Origin: Stomoxys calcitrans | Taxonomy: Eukaryota > Arthropoda > Insecta > Diptera > Muscidae | Direction of reading: 5' to 3' | DNA: 64,000 nt | Assembly (NCBI RefSeq): GCF_963082655.1 | Contig: NC_081552.1 | Coordinates: 5,766,648 to 5,830,647, forward strand | Shown: in pieces, positions 1-10,834 of the stretch | Position numbering within the stretch: position 1 is the stretch's first letter | Layout of the letters: each line of letters opens with the position of its first letter | The notes under the pieces: model-generated | The model's input: only the letters and a program-made list of their open reading frames with translations | What the model was told of the DNA's origin: nothing | Database searches by the model: none | Program-made: the position numbers and the translations under genes

Positions 1-359
1 CCTCAAAAAAATCACCCTTTATCTATCACCGTTTTTGAAAAACTAATTGAAAAAATTTTCAGTTAAAAAAATTCCATATTTAATTCAAAAAATGATTGAA
101 ATTTTCAATTCATTTTTTTATTGATCAAATTAAAAAAATTATTGCAATTTTTTTTTAATTCTTAATTAATTCGTAATTACTTCATAATAGAAATTTTTTG
201 AAAATTCCAATTTATTTCTATATTTGGTACACAGATGTGTACATCAACATTAAAACATCAATTGAATTAATAATTTTTTTAATTGAACCCGGCTTTTTTA
301 TTTACGATTGTTATCGAAATTTAGGAAATTTTCATTGAAAAGTTCAATAGATCCAATCA
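1..359. other. AT-rich non-coding stretch (Mkp3 intron)
   Basis: Almost entirely A/T with poly-T and poly-A runs; no open frame or recognisable repeat. It lies upstream of the Mkp3 exons, so it is probably intron of that gene or of what precedes it. Confidence 0.5.
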
Positions 360-1440
360 TTTTGTTTATACCCACCACCATAGGATAGGGGGTATATTCA
401 TTTAGTCATTCCGTTTGCAACACATCGAAATATCAATTTCCGACCCTATAAAGTATATATATTTCGGATTGTCGTAAAATTCTAAGAGATTTAACGAAGT
501 CCGTGTGTCTGTCCGTACGTCTGTTGTAATCATTCAAGAGCCTTCAAAAATTGAGATATTGGCATAGATGCGTCTTTTTGATGCATGCTGGTTAAATTCT
601 TGAATGGGCCAAATCGGTCCATATTTGGATATAGCTGCTATATAGACCGATCTGCCGATAAAGGGTCTAATGCCCAAAAATGCTTGATTTTTTATCCGAT
701 TTCACTGAAATTTGAAACAGTGAGTAGTTTAAGGTTCCCCCACAACTGACCCAAATATAGTTCAGATTGGACTATATTTAGATATAGCTGCCATATAGTC
801 CGATCTCCCGATAAAGGGTCTGAAGACCATAAAAGCTTTATTTATTGCCCGATTTCGCTGAAATTTAAAACAGTGGGATATTTTAAGCCTCCCGACATCT
901 GACCTAAATATGGTTCAGATCGAACTATATTTAGATACAGCCGCCATATAGACCGATCTCCCGATAAAGGGTCTGAAGCCCATAAAAGCTTTATTTATTA
1001 CCCGATTTCGCTGATTATTTTATTTTATTATTTAGGTTATTTTAAGCCTCCCGACATCTGACCTAAATATGGTTCAGATCGAACTATATTTAGATATAGC
1101 TGCCATATAGACCGATTTCCCGATAAAGGGTCTGAAGGCCATAAAAGCTTTATTTTTTATCCGATTTCGCTGAAATTTGAAACAGTGAGTAGGTTAAGGT
1201 CTCCCAACATCCGACCTAAATATGGTTCTGATCGGACTATGTTTAGATATAGCTGCCATATAGATGGATCTGCCGATAAGGTGACTAAAGCCCATAAAAG
1301 CTTTATTTTTTTGCTAAAATTTGAAACAGTGAGTTTTTCTGAGCCTCCCGATATCCGACCTTAATATGGTTCAGATCGGTTTATAATTGACTATATCTGC
1401 CAAAAAGACCAATATTTTGTTCTACAAAATTTGGAAGATC
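360..1440 (+). repeat. Dispersed fly repeat with internal tandem array (about 152-bp period)
   Basis: Starts with a 'CCACCACCATAGGATAGGGGGTATA' type head, broken here only by small changes, that recurs near 6935, 10480 and 30880. It then runs into five copies of a unit containing 'ATAGCTGCCATATAG', 'CCGATAAAGGGTCT' and 'AAAAGCTTTATTT'. The 'GATAAAGGGTCT' landmark recurs near 659, 811, 963, 1122 and 1274, a period of about 152-159 bp. A sixth, decayed unit ends near 1420. It encodes nothing recognisable. Confidence 0.75.
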
Positions 1441-1449
1441 ATGTTACAC

Positions 1450-2190
1450 GGATGGATCAAAGCAAGAGAACAGAGTGGGCCTTGGGGTCTACATTGAGAA
1501 CCATAACACGGTCCTGCAGGCGGAGATCCGGGCGATCACGGAATACGTGAAGTGGTGTGGGGCTAACGCGAGGACGTCGAGTGTGAACATCTTTACGAGC
1601 AGTAAACTGGTCATAAGGGCAATAACAACCAGAACGGTAAAGTCACGAACAGTACTGGGAGTGTTAGAAGGAGGTTTACGCCTTCTCTGAAGATGGAACG
1701 ATCCGCATCGTTTGGATAAGGGGAAATGAGAGATAAGACGATTTGGTAGTGAAGGCCAGAGAACTGCCGTCATTAAAATTGGTTAACCCGAGGCCTTTCG
1801 GGTCGACGCAGTCTGAATTAAGGGCGTGGGCGCATGTAACCATGTGGAACAGCGAAACGGTCGGTAGGACGGCGAAAATCCTATGGGGTGATCCGGATTG
1901 TGAGAGAACGAGGCTATTACTATGAGTGCAGTCCGATTCAAGTTTTAAGCTCAATGGTAATGGGTCTATTTATTATTGGGGTGGGGACATTATACCAGAC
2001 ATAGTACTATGAAAAACAATTAGGAATTTTGTAAGCGACATGGAATTCCAGACTTAAATTTTCTTTTTTCGAGATTACTTTTTAGTATTTAGAGCACACA
2101 ACAAGCCGATAACTGGCTTAGGTGAATGCCCATAGTAGTATGGGACGGATTAATATCGGCACCCTCTTTTCAACCTAACCTAACCATTAT
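1450..2190 (+). pseudogene. Non-LTR retrotransposon relic: RNase H region and 3' end
   Basis: Frames here read VGLGVYIENHNTVLQAEIRAI and then a Lys-Ala-Arg-Glu-Leu-Pro region followed by FGSTQSELRAW. These are the RNase H and C-terminal parts of an I/R1/LOA-type ORF2. The same segments are found in a related copy on the minus strand at 12881-14330 and in a 3' fragment at 10835-11243. Frame changes and stops break the reading frame. A piece of the tRNA-derived SINE (about 1922-1966) interrupts it. The element seems to end in 'TTTTCAACCTAACCTAACC' near 2190. Confidence 0.7.
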
Positions 2191-2290
2191 TCGTAACCCC
2201 CATTTCCACTGACGCAAGGACGAATATGGCTAAATTGGCTTAGATTGTCAAGACAATTAAGAAAAAACATTCTTTATGGGGTTGATCTGT

Positions 2291-4931
2291 TGTTGTTGTT
2301 GTTGTAGCAGTTCATTGTGTACTATCTTTCGTCTGCTTGATTCTGTTGAGTGTCAAGACCCAGGAACTCCGCGACTAAGATGGGGTGCGTCCACAGGGAT
2401 CTGGGTCTGAGTCGAGTGGGTCTGGCCGGGCAGTTAAACAGGTGACGTGTATCATGCGGTCCCTGGTTACAGTCGGGACATACATCTTGCACGTCGGCAT
2501 CAATCCTAGCTCTGTGGGAATTGAGGCGGCTGCATCTGCCGGAACGTAATTGAGCCAGAATCACTCTGGTTTGCCGGGGGAGGTCGATTTCTTCGGGTGC
2601 AATGGGTGGCGGTCGTTCTCCAAGGACTACATTCACCCGGTAGCCAGTTAACGCGTCTGCTACCGTGTCTGCATGAATGTTGTTCAGACCCGCTTGATAT
2701 GCCGCTTGATCTAGAGGTTCTCTCTTGTAGCGCTGGACCTCACGCTCTAGATCATGTAGATCTACCTTAAGGCTTCTGGGCGGTGGGTATCTATCCACAA
2801 GATGATGATTTGGATGATTTCTGCGATAACAGCCCAAAAGGTATTGCTTAGACAGCATGTAGTTATGTCTTCGCACTGGTAGGATCTTTGTCTCCTGGTG
2901 GAGGTGGTCCACATGAGAACTAAGGAGGCAGTCCGTCGCAGTTCGGAGGGCGGCATTCTGACAGATCTGAATATTATTCCACTGCGTGTCACAAAGCTGA
3001 CGTGACCACACTGGCGCTGCATAACTCACCACAGACCGGCCAATTGCTTTGTACGTGGTCAACAAGGTTTCTTTGTCTGCACCCCAAGTGCTGCCAGCGA
3101 GTGACTTGAGGACCTTGTTTCTACTTTTGACTTTATTGCAGATTGCTGTGGCATGTGGGGAGAAAGTGTAGGAGCTGTCAAATGTGACGCCAAGTATTTT
3201 GGGACACTTGATGGTCGGAATCAATTCTCCATCGACCATCACAGTCAGCTCAGAATTCACCTCACGCGTATTTGTAGTGAACAGTGTGGCTGAAGATTTG
3301 GTGGCGGATATCTTCAGATTTCTTGCAGCGAAATATGAGGCAAGCTCGTTGAGGTAGACGTTCAACCTATCGCAGATGTCATCAATGGGTGGGGGGCCTG
3401 ATGCCAAGATCGTACAGTCGTCCGCATATGATACGATCTCTATGCCGTCTGGAGGAGGTGGGATGGAGGATAGGTAGAGGTTAAACAGAGCCGGAGATAT
3501 CACCCCACCTTGGGGAACTCCCTGTTTCACTCTACGGTGTTTTGACTTCTTATCCCTAAATTCCACAAATGACTGGCGGCCACACAGATAATTCGCGACC
3601 CAACGTTTAAGGCCTGGCTGGAGGGACGTGTTGGCGATGTCCTCAAATAATTTGGCATGGTTGACCGTGTCGAATGCCTTCGATAGGTCCAATGCCACGA
3701 GGACCGTCCTATCACATGGCCTGGGTTGATTGAAGCCACGGCAAATGTGTGTGGTGATGGCATGCAAAGCTGTTGTTGTGCTGTGCAGTCTCCGAAATCC
3801 GTGTTGATGCTCGGCGAATGGAAATTCTCCTACGAGGCTCGGGAGGAGTAATGCCTCAAGCGTCTTAGCCACTGGTGAGAGAAGGGAGATCGGTCTGTAC
3901 GACTCCCCCAAACTCGGGTCTTTACCAGGCTTCAGTAGCGGGATCACTCTGCCCATTTTCCAGACATCGGGAACTATTAGAGTGTTCAATGACAGGTTAA
4001 GGACAGTGGTAAGGTACTCAACTCCAGGTAAATCCAGATTCTTCAGCATCAATGTAGAGATTCCGTCGGGGCCCAACGCCTTGGAAGATTTGGCGCCACG
4101 GATGACATTCGTAACTTCGCCCACGGTAAATTGTGATGGCTGTTCATCGGCTCGGAGACCACGAATACGGCGAATGGCTCTCCTCCTTGCCCTGTCTCTC
4201 TCGGGATGCACGATAAATTGACGGTTGAACAACCTGGCGCATCTCTTCGGATCAGTCACGGTTAACTCGCCAAAAGTGACTGAGGTCCTGTCGTCCCGTC
4301 TACCGGGGTTCGAGAGAGACTTAACAGTGGCCCACAATTTGCCTGCACCGGTGCCTAAGTTACATTGCTCCAAGTGTTCCAGCCACAAATTCCGCTTATG
4401 TTCGTTGACTACCCTGTTTATTTCCAGATTCAGCTCGCTGATTCTGGGGTTAGCGGGGTCCATAGCACGAATCCCATCACGCTCGTCTGCGAGTACCACT
4501 GCTTGCGCCGGGAAATTGGGTCGCACTTGCGGTATTCGACCGGCTGGTATAAAGCGAGCGGCTGCTGCGTTGATGATGTCTCGGAATTTCCTCTCGGCCA
4601 CAAGCACATCAGAGGGGGGTGGCAGTTCATTGAAGCGGCGATTGGTATACTCTCTGAAGTCAGTCCAATTGGCCTTCTTGTAGTTGATGAACGTTCGGCG
4701 CTCAGAGGTTATGAAGTCGGGTGGTCGGTCGATGGTGAGGATTATGGGGAGGTGGTCTGACCCCAAAGAGATGACGGCTTGCCAGGATACGTCACTCAGG
4801 AGATCAGGGGATGCGATTGAGATGTCTGGCGAGCTGCTGCACCTCCTCGTAATCCTAGTGGGGGCATCCTCATTCACCGTGCAAAACGTGGAGCTATCTA
4901 TCTGCTCTGCCAAAGCTATGCCACGCTGGTC
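2291..4931 (-). mobile_element. 5'-truncated jockey-type non-LTR retrotransposon with target duplication
   Basis: The 3' end is a (CAA)n tail directly after a very short 3' UTR (on the plus strand, TTGTTGTTG...TAGCAG near 2291-2311). The 10-bp string GTTGATCTGT occurs at 2281-2290 and again at 4932-4941, which fits a target-site duplication and puts the 5' truncation at about 4931, inside the endonuclease region. The insertion sits in the intron upstream of the 5068 exon of Mkp3, antisense to that gene. The internal ORF is uninterrupted, so the insertion is probably fairly young. Confidence 0.85.
2322..4931 (-). CDS. Non-LTR ORF2 fragment: endonuclease C-terminus, reverse transcriptase, C-terminal Cys/His motif
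   Basis: An uninterrupted 875-codon frame (open to 4949, but its first residues come from flanking DNA). Residues 62-70 read SLGSDHLPI, the end of an APE-type endonuclease. The reverse transcriptase follows, with ALGPDGIS near 291, LDLSKAFDTVNH near 420, GVPQGGVISP near 477 and the catalytic YADD at 508-511. Near the C-terminus, VQDVCPDCNQGPHDTRHLFNC forms a Cys/His cluster typical of jockey-group ORF2 proteins. It would copy the element's RNA into DNA at a nicked target. The N-terminal half of the endonuclease is missing, so this copy cannot nick DNA itself, although the RT is intact. Fragments of the missing part, from the same family, occur at 12310-12815 and 40495-41050. Confidence 0.9.
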   Translation of the reverse strand, partial: DQRGIALAEQIDSSTFCTVNEDAPTRITRRCSSSPDISIASPDLLSDVSWQAVISLGSDHLPIILTIDRPPDFITSERRTFINYKKANWTDFREYTNRRFNELPPPSDVLVAERKFRDIINAAAARFIPAGRIPQVRPNFPAQAVVLADERDGIRAMDPANPRISELNLEINRVVNEHKRNLWLEHLEQCNLGTGAGKLWATVKSLSNPGRRDDRTSVTFGELTVTDPKRCARLFNRQFIVHPERDRARRRAIRRIRGLRADEQPSQFTVGEVTNVIRGAKSSKALGPDGISTLMLKNLDLPGVEYLTTVLNLSLNTLIVPDVWKMGRVIPLLKPGKDPSLGESYRPISLLSPVAKTLEALLLPSLVGEFPFAEHQHGFRRLHSTTTALHAITTHICRGFNQPRPCDRTVLVALDLSKAFDTVNHAKLFEDIANTSLQPGLKRWVANYLCGRQSFVEFRDKKSKHRRVKQGVPQGGVISPALFNLYLSSIPPPPDGIEIVSYADDCTILASGPPPIDDICDRLNVYLNELASYFAARNLKISATKSSATLFTTNTREVNSELTVMVDGELIPTIKCPKILGVTFDSSYTFSPHATAICNKVKSRNKVLKSLAGSTWGADKETLLTTYKAIGRSVVSYAAPVWSRQLCDTQWNNIQICQNAALRTATDCLLSSHVDHLHQETKILPVRRHNYMLSKQYLLGCYRRNHPNHHLVDRYPPPRSLKVDLHDLEREVQRYKREPLDQAAYQAGLNNIHADTVADALTGYRVNVVLGERPPPIAPEEIDLPRQTRVILAQLRSGRCSRLNSHRARIDADVQDVCPDCNQGPHDTRHLFNCPARPTRLRPRSLWTHPILVAEFLGLDTQQNQADER

Positions 4932-5067
4932 GTTGATCTGTGAACCCATATAGTATGTGTTTCTTGATTTCGAGATGTTGCAATAAGAATGACTAGATTA
5001 GTACATCCCCCCACCCAATGGTGGTGGGTATAATAAAAAATTATTAATATTTCTTTTTCAATTGCAG

Positions 5068-5731
5068 TATGTCTTAAACGTTACAAAAGATCTTCCAAAT
5101 GTCTTCGAAGCTTCTGGTGGCATTGAATATCTGCAGATTCCCATTACCGATCATTATTCCCAAGATTTGGCCATGCATTTTCCCTCTGCCATACGATTCA
5201 TAGGTTTGTATTACTCATTCAATATATAAGTAACAAAAATTAAACATTTTCTGTTTTTTATTTTTCACAGAGGAAGCTCGTTCTAAAAACTCGGCCGTGC
5301 TGGTTCACTGCCTGGCTGGCGTTTCACGTTCCGTCACCGTAACGTTGGCCTACTTAATGCATACGCGAGCTCTAAATCTCAACGACGCTTTCACCCTGGT
5401 GCGAGATCGCAAACCGGATGTATCACCTAACTTCCATTTTATGCAGCAACTGCATTCGTTCGAACGTCAACTACGTTTGAACACCAACGAGGCCATGGAT
5501 CAAAGTTGCAGCGGCAGCAGTGGTGTGGGAGTAAGTGTAACAACCGCTGACATTTCCATGGGTCCTTGTGGCTCATCGAAATTCTCTTGCAATTGTATAT
5601 CGACAGATTGTAAGTGCATACAATCTGGTGGATATATAGCTCAATTGGCCAAGGCCGCAACGGGAATATCCCCCGATTCCGGTATTGAATTTGACCGATG
5701 GACCCCATCATCGGATACTGGACTTAAATGA
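5068..5731 (+). CDS. Mkp3: Mkp3: dual-specificity MAP-kinase phosphatase, last two coding exons
   Basis: Exons 5068-5203 and 5271-5731, joined across a 67-bp GT/AG intron, encode the catalytic domain's second half and the tail (198 aa). The first exon begins after TTGCAG and carries the general-acid Asp in [11 protein letters not shown]. The second carries the phosphatase loop HCLAGVSRS, with the nucleophile Cys at 5309-5311, followed by [24 protein letters not shown]. This is the DUSP6/MKP-3 class, which dephosphorylates ERK (Rolled in flies) in the cytoplasm to dampen Ras/MAPK signalling; that role comes from the family. The kinase-binding rhodanese-like domain and earlier exons lie left of the window. 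The tail is Ser/Cys-rich and ends [13 protein letters not shown] long intron holding a non-LTR insertion precedes it. Confidence 0.9.
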
Positions 5732-5908
5732 GATCAACTTGTAGGAAAAAGTTTTGTACTGCCGCCTACAATCAATGAGCCACTGCAGGCCGTTAATGTC
5801 GACAATATGTCGCCGGCCTCCACCAATTCTTCCTCGACTTCGACCAACACCACCATTGAGGCGGTGTCCATGGTTGAGGTGAACAGAAAGTCATCTACGG
5901 AAGAGTAA
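5732..5908 (+). other. In-frame 58-codon open extension after the Mkp3 stop (candidate readthrough or alternative C-terminus)
   Basis: After the Mkp3 TGA (5729-5731) the same frame stays open for 58 codons to a TAA at 5906-5908. Codons are mostly C/G-ending (CTG CCG, GCC, GTC GAC, TCG CCG GCC TCC ACC), unlike the AT-rich 3' UTR that starts right after. The predicted peptide is Ser/Thr/Asn-rich (SPASTNSSSTSTNTT). A 63-nt GT...AG interval (5682-5744, TTGTAG acceptor) would splice out the stop while keeping frame. Either readthrough or this small intron would give the same extended tail. Which one occurs, if either, is inference. Confidence 0.5.
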
Positions 5909-6900
5909 AGTGTGCTGCAATAAGCTGAACTAACTCAACATTGAACACTTGCTTTCTTCTTTGGAGAGTACAATACAATGAACTGGGCGTACAAAACCTT
6001 TTCCTACCTGTTTCAATCCTACAAAAGCACAAATTTTAAGTGTCCCTCCTGCCCCTGCTCCTCAAACAAAACTTCAAAAGCTCCTAATGTTTTTTTATTA
6101 TTTTTTTTTCTATTTTCTTTTTGTAACAATTGTACATTGAATTGCATACCTTCTATTAAGGGTATTTATTTTTATTAAATATGTATTTTAGTGTATTAAG
6201 TTTCAATTTGGAGGGGAACGTTTACAAAAATCCCCTCCTCCCACTCCTTCTGTCTGTCATCACTACCACATACACACACACACACAGTAACATAGTTGAA
6301 ATTAAATCTTTGTTTTTAAACAAACGTGTGTTAAATTGTTATAAAAAATGTATTAATGTAAGTGGAAATCCCTCAAAGCAAAAAACACATTCTAACTTGT
6401 AAACATTTTGTAATGTTTTCGACAAAAAAAAATAACTGAAAAACAAACAACAAATTATTAACCTTTGTATGTACAACGTACATACATGCATTACTGTATA
6501 AGTCATTATATTAAAAAATAAAACAAGAATAATACAAGATGAAAAACTAACTGCAAAAAAGGAAAAAAAGTTATGGAGAATTACTGTAATTTATTACATA
6601 CATAAATAAGTATTCAAATACATTGTAATAGTCCATATACATACATATATATTTATAAAAAAAAAAAACAAACAACCACAAACAAACCTACAGAATATAT
6701 GAAAAAAGAATAATTTTTTATGAAATAAATCCTTTAAAAATTAAATTTTATCAAATGAAGAAAACAAAATAAAACAAAAAATATTGTCAACAAAAATAAA
6801 AATGTGGGATCCACCATGATGTTTTGAAGCAACAGAAATTGCATAAATCGAAGAAGAACTACTACGGCAAGAGTATTGAGCACCTAACTAAACCGAAAAA
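5909..6900 (+). other. Mkp3 3' UTR and poly(A) signal region
   Basis: AT-rich, non-coding, directly downstream of Mkp3. AATAAA hexamers occur at 6517-6522 and 6724-6729, with more A-rich variants up to 6780. The CA-dinucleotide run near 6275 and ATACAT repeats are typical of dipteran 3' UTRs. I see no other gene. Confidence 0.55.
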
Positions 6901-6929
6901 TACTGAGTTACTTGGGTAGTAACCGATTT

Positions 6930-7290
6930 GTATACCCTACACCATAGGATGGGGGTATACCTCATTTCATCATTCTGTTTTTGTCACCTCGAAATATCCT
7001 TCTAAGGTCCCATTAAGTAATTCAGCCTAATTCTGAAAACTCCCAGGGAATTAATTTCTTCCTCGAATAAAATCCTCCTTATCTGATTGAATGGTGAGAG
7101 GAAAAGAAGATTTGAGAGAGGGAATTTCGAATTTTCGAAAACAGCTGTTTTCTTTTGGCTAAACATTTGACTATTATTTATTGGAAAAAGAACATAAAAT
7201 AAAAAAATAAGCAACAAGAAGTCGTAAAGGTTGTTGAGTTTTGCTTTTATAATGTTGACTTTACTTTTTGTATTTTAATAGTGCACAATT
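6930..7290 (+). repeat. Head fragment of the dispersed 'ACCATAGG' repeat plus unassigned sequence
   Basis: 6932-7010 matches the head of the repeat at 360 and 30880 (CCATAGGATGGGGGTATAC, then a TCGAAATAT block). 7015-7290 is not recognised. It contains the phrase 'AACTCCCAGGGAATTA', seen again at 8695 in opposite context, which suggests another decayed short repeat. Confidence 0.45.
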
Positions 7291-7295
7291 ATGGC

Positions 7296-7655
7296 CTACA
7301 GCTTGTCACCATATTGTTATTGTCGTAGCCACATTTTCATTTGGAGGTGACGATCCTCGTCAGGCTCCTGTACGTGAGCAAGCTCGTTCTGGTCATTGGC
7401 TATTTAAAGGCGCCAATATCTCGCCTTAACATATCGAGCATCATAGGCCGCCCGGCCCCTCACTGAGACCCTCCGCTCCATACCGCTGATTATCCGCGAT
7501 TGCCGTTGCAGCTACTCCGTATGGGACATTCCACTAGCCAAAACCTGTGGACGCGCCCGGTTGCTCGCAGCTAAGCTTCTCGTGACAGTAATGAACACCA
7601 CACAAATCGGGCCTAAATGTTCCTACCTTTGCGGTGCTCACTGCAATTCTGTGCC
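7296..7655 (-). repeat. Short retroposon family (GGCTACAAC tail), copy 1
   Basis: On the minus strand it ends in GTGGCTAC followed by degenerate CAA units. Its body (GATCCTCGTCAGGCTCCTGT, GAGCAAGCTCGTTC, TATTTAAAGGCGCC, CATCATAGGC) is shared with copies at 11245-11655 and 55915-56430. No coding capacity is visible. The tail resembles that of the 2291-4931 element, so it may have been mobilised by the same machinery. Confidence 0.7.
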
Positions 7656-8125
7656 GGGGCTTTTCACGATATTTCCGTGTTGTGATAACAACTTTCCGTC
7701 TTCATCCAACAATCGTTGTCTAAAATGAGATGCTTCCAGAGTGGTCTGGTCGACAGATAAATAGACTGTGTCGTATTGTTCCTGCTTGCATGTGGGGCAC
7801 ACATCCTGCACATTGGCGTTTTCGCTTGCCAATAGCGATTTAGGGTATCGTTAAACCTACCGGATCGTTCTTGAGCAGAACTACAATACTTTATTTAGTA
7901 ATATAGAGTATAGAGGTTTGCTTCTACTTTGTGTGATATGCTGCTTTATCTAAAGCCCACTTTTCTAATCAACATTTCCGGGCGACGGCCGCTTTCTTTG
8001 TAGTTGCAACGACTGCTGGACATGGTGCTGCGGAAAGCTACTTTTGGATTTATTCCTACTCCTGTGTAAATGCTGCTAAATGTTACGTCAAGTATTTTTG
8101 AATAACTGATGGTATAAAGTTCGAT
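7640..8125 (-). pseudogene. Decayed jockey-type ORF2 C-terminal region
   Basis: Minus-strand frames read NANVQDVCPTCKQEQYDT (7640-7835) and YSKILDVTFSSIYTG (around 8065-8105). They correspond to DADVQDVCPDCNQGPHDT and CPKILGVTFDSSYTF of the 2322-4931 ORF. The intervening part is deleted and frames differ, so it is a relic of a related element. Confidence 0.65.
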
Positions 8126-8129
8126 GTTG

Positions 8130-8262
8130 CAAACGAACAATGTTTCCCACGAACATTCCATTAAGGAACATGAATTTTGCCCGATTCTACTTTAAGCTCA
8201 ATGATAAGGGACCTCCTTTTAGTATCCAACTCCGAACGGCGTGCCACTTACCGACATCTCTT
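8130..8262 (-). repeat. 3' part of tRNA-derived SINE
   Basis: Contains, as written on the plus strand, ACGAACATTCCATTAAGGAAC, TTTAAGCTCAATGATAAGG and TCCAACTCCGAACGGCGTGCC. These match blocks of the SINE at 42165-42685 (ACATTCCATTAGGG, and the GACTCGGCTATAAAAAGGAG reverse-strand block) and the small piece at 1922-1966. The Pol III promoter end is missing, so it is 5' truncated. Confidence 0.55.
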
Positions 8263-8739
8263 TATACATATGGGTCTAAGAATATTAAAATACCACATAT
8301 TTGATACCTATGTATTTTATAGAATTCTCATCTTTAATTGTCAATAAAACTGAAAAACTTTTGCAAAAATTCTATAATGTATACGTGACATATTTAAACT
8401 GAGAGAACCTAACAAAATTTTTACTTGTTTTTGATGAAAAAGTGAAAAATTAATTCAGTACATAATATATTGTTTGTAAATAGTAAGAAGTGGTATCAAT
8501 TTTTCAACAAAAACAATTAAATTCAAAAAATTTTTTTTTTCCTAACACCCTTTCATTTGTTTGGGGGAATTTTTCCCATGTTTTATTATCTCATTCTCCC
8601 TTTTATTTCGATTTAGAATACCTATTTTTTCTCCGTGGGAGATATTTGCCTTTTCGAAGTTTGTTTAGAATAAGGGAAAGGGAGTTGGGGAAAAAACTCC
8701 CAGGGAATTATTATTCAGAATAGGGCTGTATATATTCCT
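8263..8739. other. AT-rich spacer
   Basis: No coding or RNA gene is seen. Poly-T and poly-A tracts dominate. The phrase AAAACTCCCAGGGAATTATT at 8693-8712 recurs near 7037, suggesting two decayed copies of one short repeat. Confidence 0.4.
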
Positions 8740-9145
8740 TATCATCATCAAATTTTAAGTCGATCTAACCATTTCCGTACGTGTTTGTCCATTCAATATC
8801 GACGCAGTAAAGCTAGCCGCTTGAAATTTTGACCAAATACTTCTTAGTAACGTAGGTCGATTGGTGTTGTAAATGGTCCAAATCGTACCGTGTTTAGATA
8901 TAGCTCCCATATAAACCGATCTCCCGATTTTATTTCTTGATCCCTTATAGGGCGCAATTCTTATTCGATTTGGCTGAAATTCTGCACTATGACTTCTAAT
9001 ATGACCTTCAATATCCAAACCATGTACTATAGCCTGAACCGGTCCAATCGCATAGCAATTCTTATCCATTATCCTTATTTGACTATAAAGAGATATCGGG
9101 TAAAGAACTTGACAAATGCGACCCATGGTGGAGGGTATATAAGAC
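8740..9145 (-). repeat. Dispersed repeat ('GTGGAGGGTATA' terminus)
   Basis: Has the phrases CTAGCCGCTTGAAATTTTG, TATAGCTCCCATATAAACCGATCT and ATTCGATTTGGCTGAAATT, and ends CCCATGGTGGAGGGTATATAAGA. Related copies lie at 30880-31245, 44955-45670, 47925-48225 and 57785-58215. Directly after it (9146-9200) is a GGAGTCGGAGTCG / CGACTCCGGAC inverted pair. Confidence 0.7.
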
Positions 9146-9239
9146 AGGGCTGCGGAGTCGGAGTCGATAAAATTGTCTCGCCTCCGACTCCGGACAAAGT
9201 AATAAAAAATACATCAAAAACTATTTTTTTTTAATAAAA

Positions 9240-10465
9240 AAATAAAATGGTATTTTATAGTAGACTGTTGTATTCGCGAAAACTTAATTTGTTTTCGCGC
9301 TTCTTGGTTGGTCACAAAAATTATTTCATTTTGGTTTTGGATTACACCCAACCAATACAGCTTCTACCAATGTTTTTTTTTCTTTGCCTCTATTTCAAAT
9401 AGAAAATCAAACCAACAATAAACCTTTAAAGAGTCTCAGCAATGTGGTGTGTTAAATGTTTTGGCAGCGGGCTACAATGATCGCGATTTCGGCCTTTGCC
9501 AGAGGCCTCATCAGATTGTGATAACACCAAAAGATTACATGCTTCCACCTACTCACTAATTAGTGAGCAGTGCAATGGTAGAAGCATGCCCTTCGAAGGA
9601 ACCGTTGGATCTTGTTAGTCAATCTTTTCTTATAACGCAGTTAGAAAAAAAATCAACAGCCAACATCTCTTCAAAAAAATTATAAGATAAACCTTCATGT
9701 ATAATTTCACAAGGATCGGTTGACAAATACTGCAATAATATCCACATCTAAACCGATATCTTTCAATTTCAATAGGCTTCGTCTCTAGGCGAAAAAAGAT
9801 TCCTGTAATAAATTTGTACCCACATTAACATTGACAGAAAGACAGACATATGGGTAGAAAAATATCAATTCAAGCTAGAGTTAGGAAAGAGGAAATCTAA
9901 TGAAATTTGGAATAGCGTAAAATGGACGAATGAAAGTAGGAAAAAAAATTTTCCCGTCTATAAGGTCGTGTTTTGGGGGAAATTTGACTAGTCGAAAGTC
10001 GGCAATTTTTTATACCTCGTAAAATCAAACAAAAATGTTATCAAAAATTCTCAGGAGGGAGATTTTTGGAAACCTTTATAATCTTGTTGCATTTAAAGGA
10101 TTCTATGTTTAAAAAAAAATTAATTACCCTACTTCTTTTGAAACCAGGTGCGGTTGTATGTCAAAGTCATTAAAATCCACTTTTCTTCGTTAAATGTTAA
10201 GAAAATTATTTGTTTTGTTATTAAAGCATATTGGCAAAGAAAAATGATTTTTTTTAAAAAATTTAAATTTTTTTTTGAAAAACGTGCTCGGAGTTCTCTC
10301 CATAGTCGGAGCCAAAATACGTTGACGGAAATTATTTTTGAACCTTTGAGGCAATACCATATAAGAATTTTTTTTACTTTCAATCCGTTTCAACTTAAAA
10401 GGCCAAGAATATTATCTGGTATATGGTAACCTAACTATTTTATGAAGTAACTATATAGTTGTTGG
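9240..10465. other. Spacer with one strong hairpin, no gene
   Basis: Only short, low-complexity frames. A hairpin lies at 9538-9590 (listed separately), near TTTCGGCCTTTGCCAGAGGCC. The rest is AT-rich with poly-A/T runs. ATTTTTTTAAAAAATTTAAATTTTTTTT near 10248 is simple sequence. Confidence 0.4.
9538..9590. repeat. Long hairpin around CTCACTAATTAGTGAG
   Basis: An inner perfect 16-bp palindrome, CTCACTAATTAGTGAG (9552-9567), is flanked by CATGCTTCCACC on the left (about 9539-9550) and GGTAGAAGCATG on the right (about 9577-9588), which pair with one mismatch. It could be the end of a foldback element or a hairpin-forming transcript. No function can be assigned. Confidence 0.55.
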
Positions 10466-10469
10466 AGCT

Positions 10470-10800
10470 ATTTGTACGCCCTCCACCATAGGATGAGAGT
10501 ATACTTATTTTCACATTCAGTTTGTAACACCTCAAAATGTTCGTCAGTCTACGGAGTAGCTTTATTCCGCTCAATGAAAGCCCACATTTTACTGGAAGAA
10601 TTTACTTCTTGTGCACCTAGAAGACTCAAATATTGACCGATTAAGTTAAAAAGGCAATAACTTCTGTAACGACTTCCAAAATATATGGCCAGTATTGCCT
10701 GAATCGGTCTATAATCTGAGATAACTTTCTTACAGACAATTCTGTCGATTTGACTTTTTGAATAAATTTTGCACAGACTTTTTATTTTGAATTTACCCAA
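10470..10800 (+). repeat. Fragment of the dispersed 'ACCATAGG' repeat
   Basis: CCCTCCACCATAGGATGAGAGTATAC followed, without its usual middle, by TTTGTAACACCTCAAAATGTTCGTC, matching the heads at 360 and 30880. The rest is decayed. Confidence 0.5.
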
Positions 10801-10834
10801 TCATGCGAAGAGTCATGCCGACATCCTATTTAAC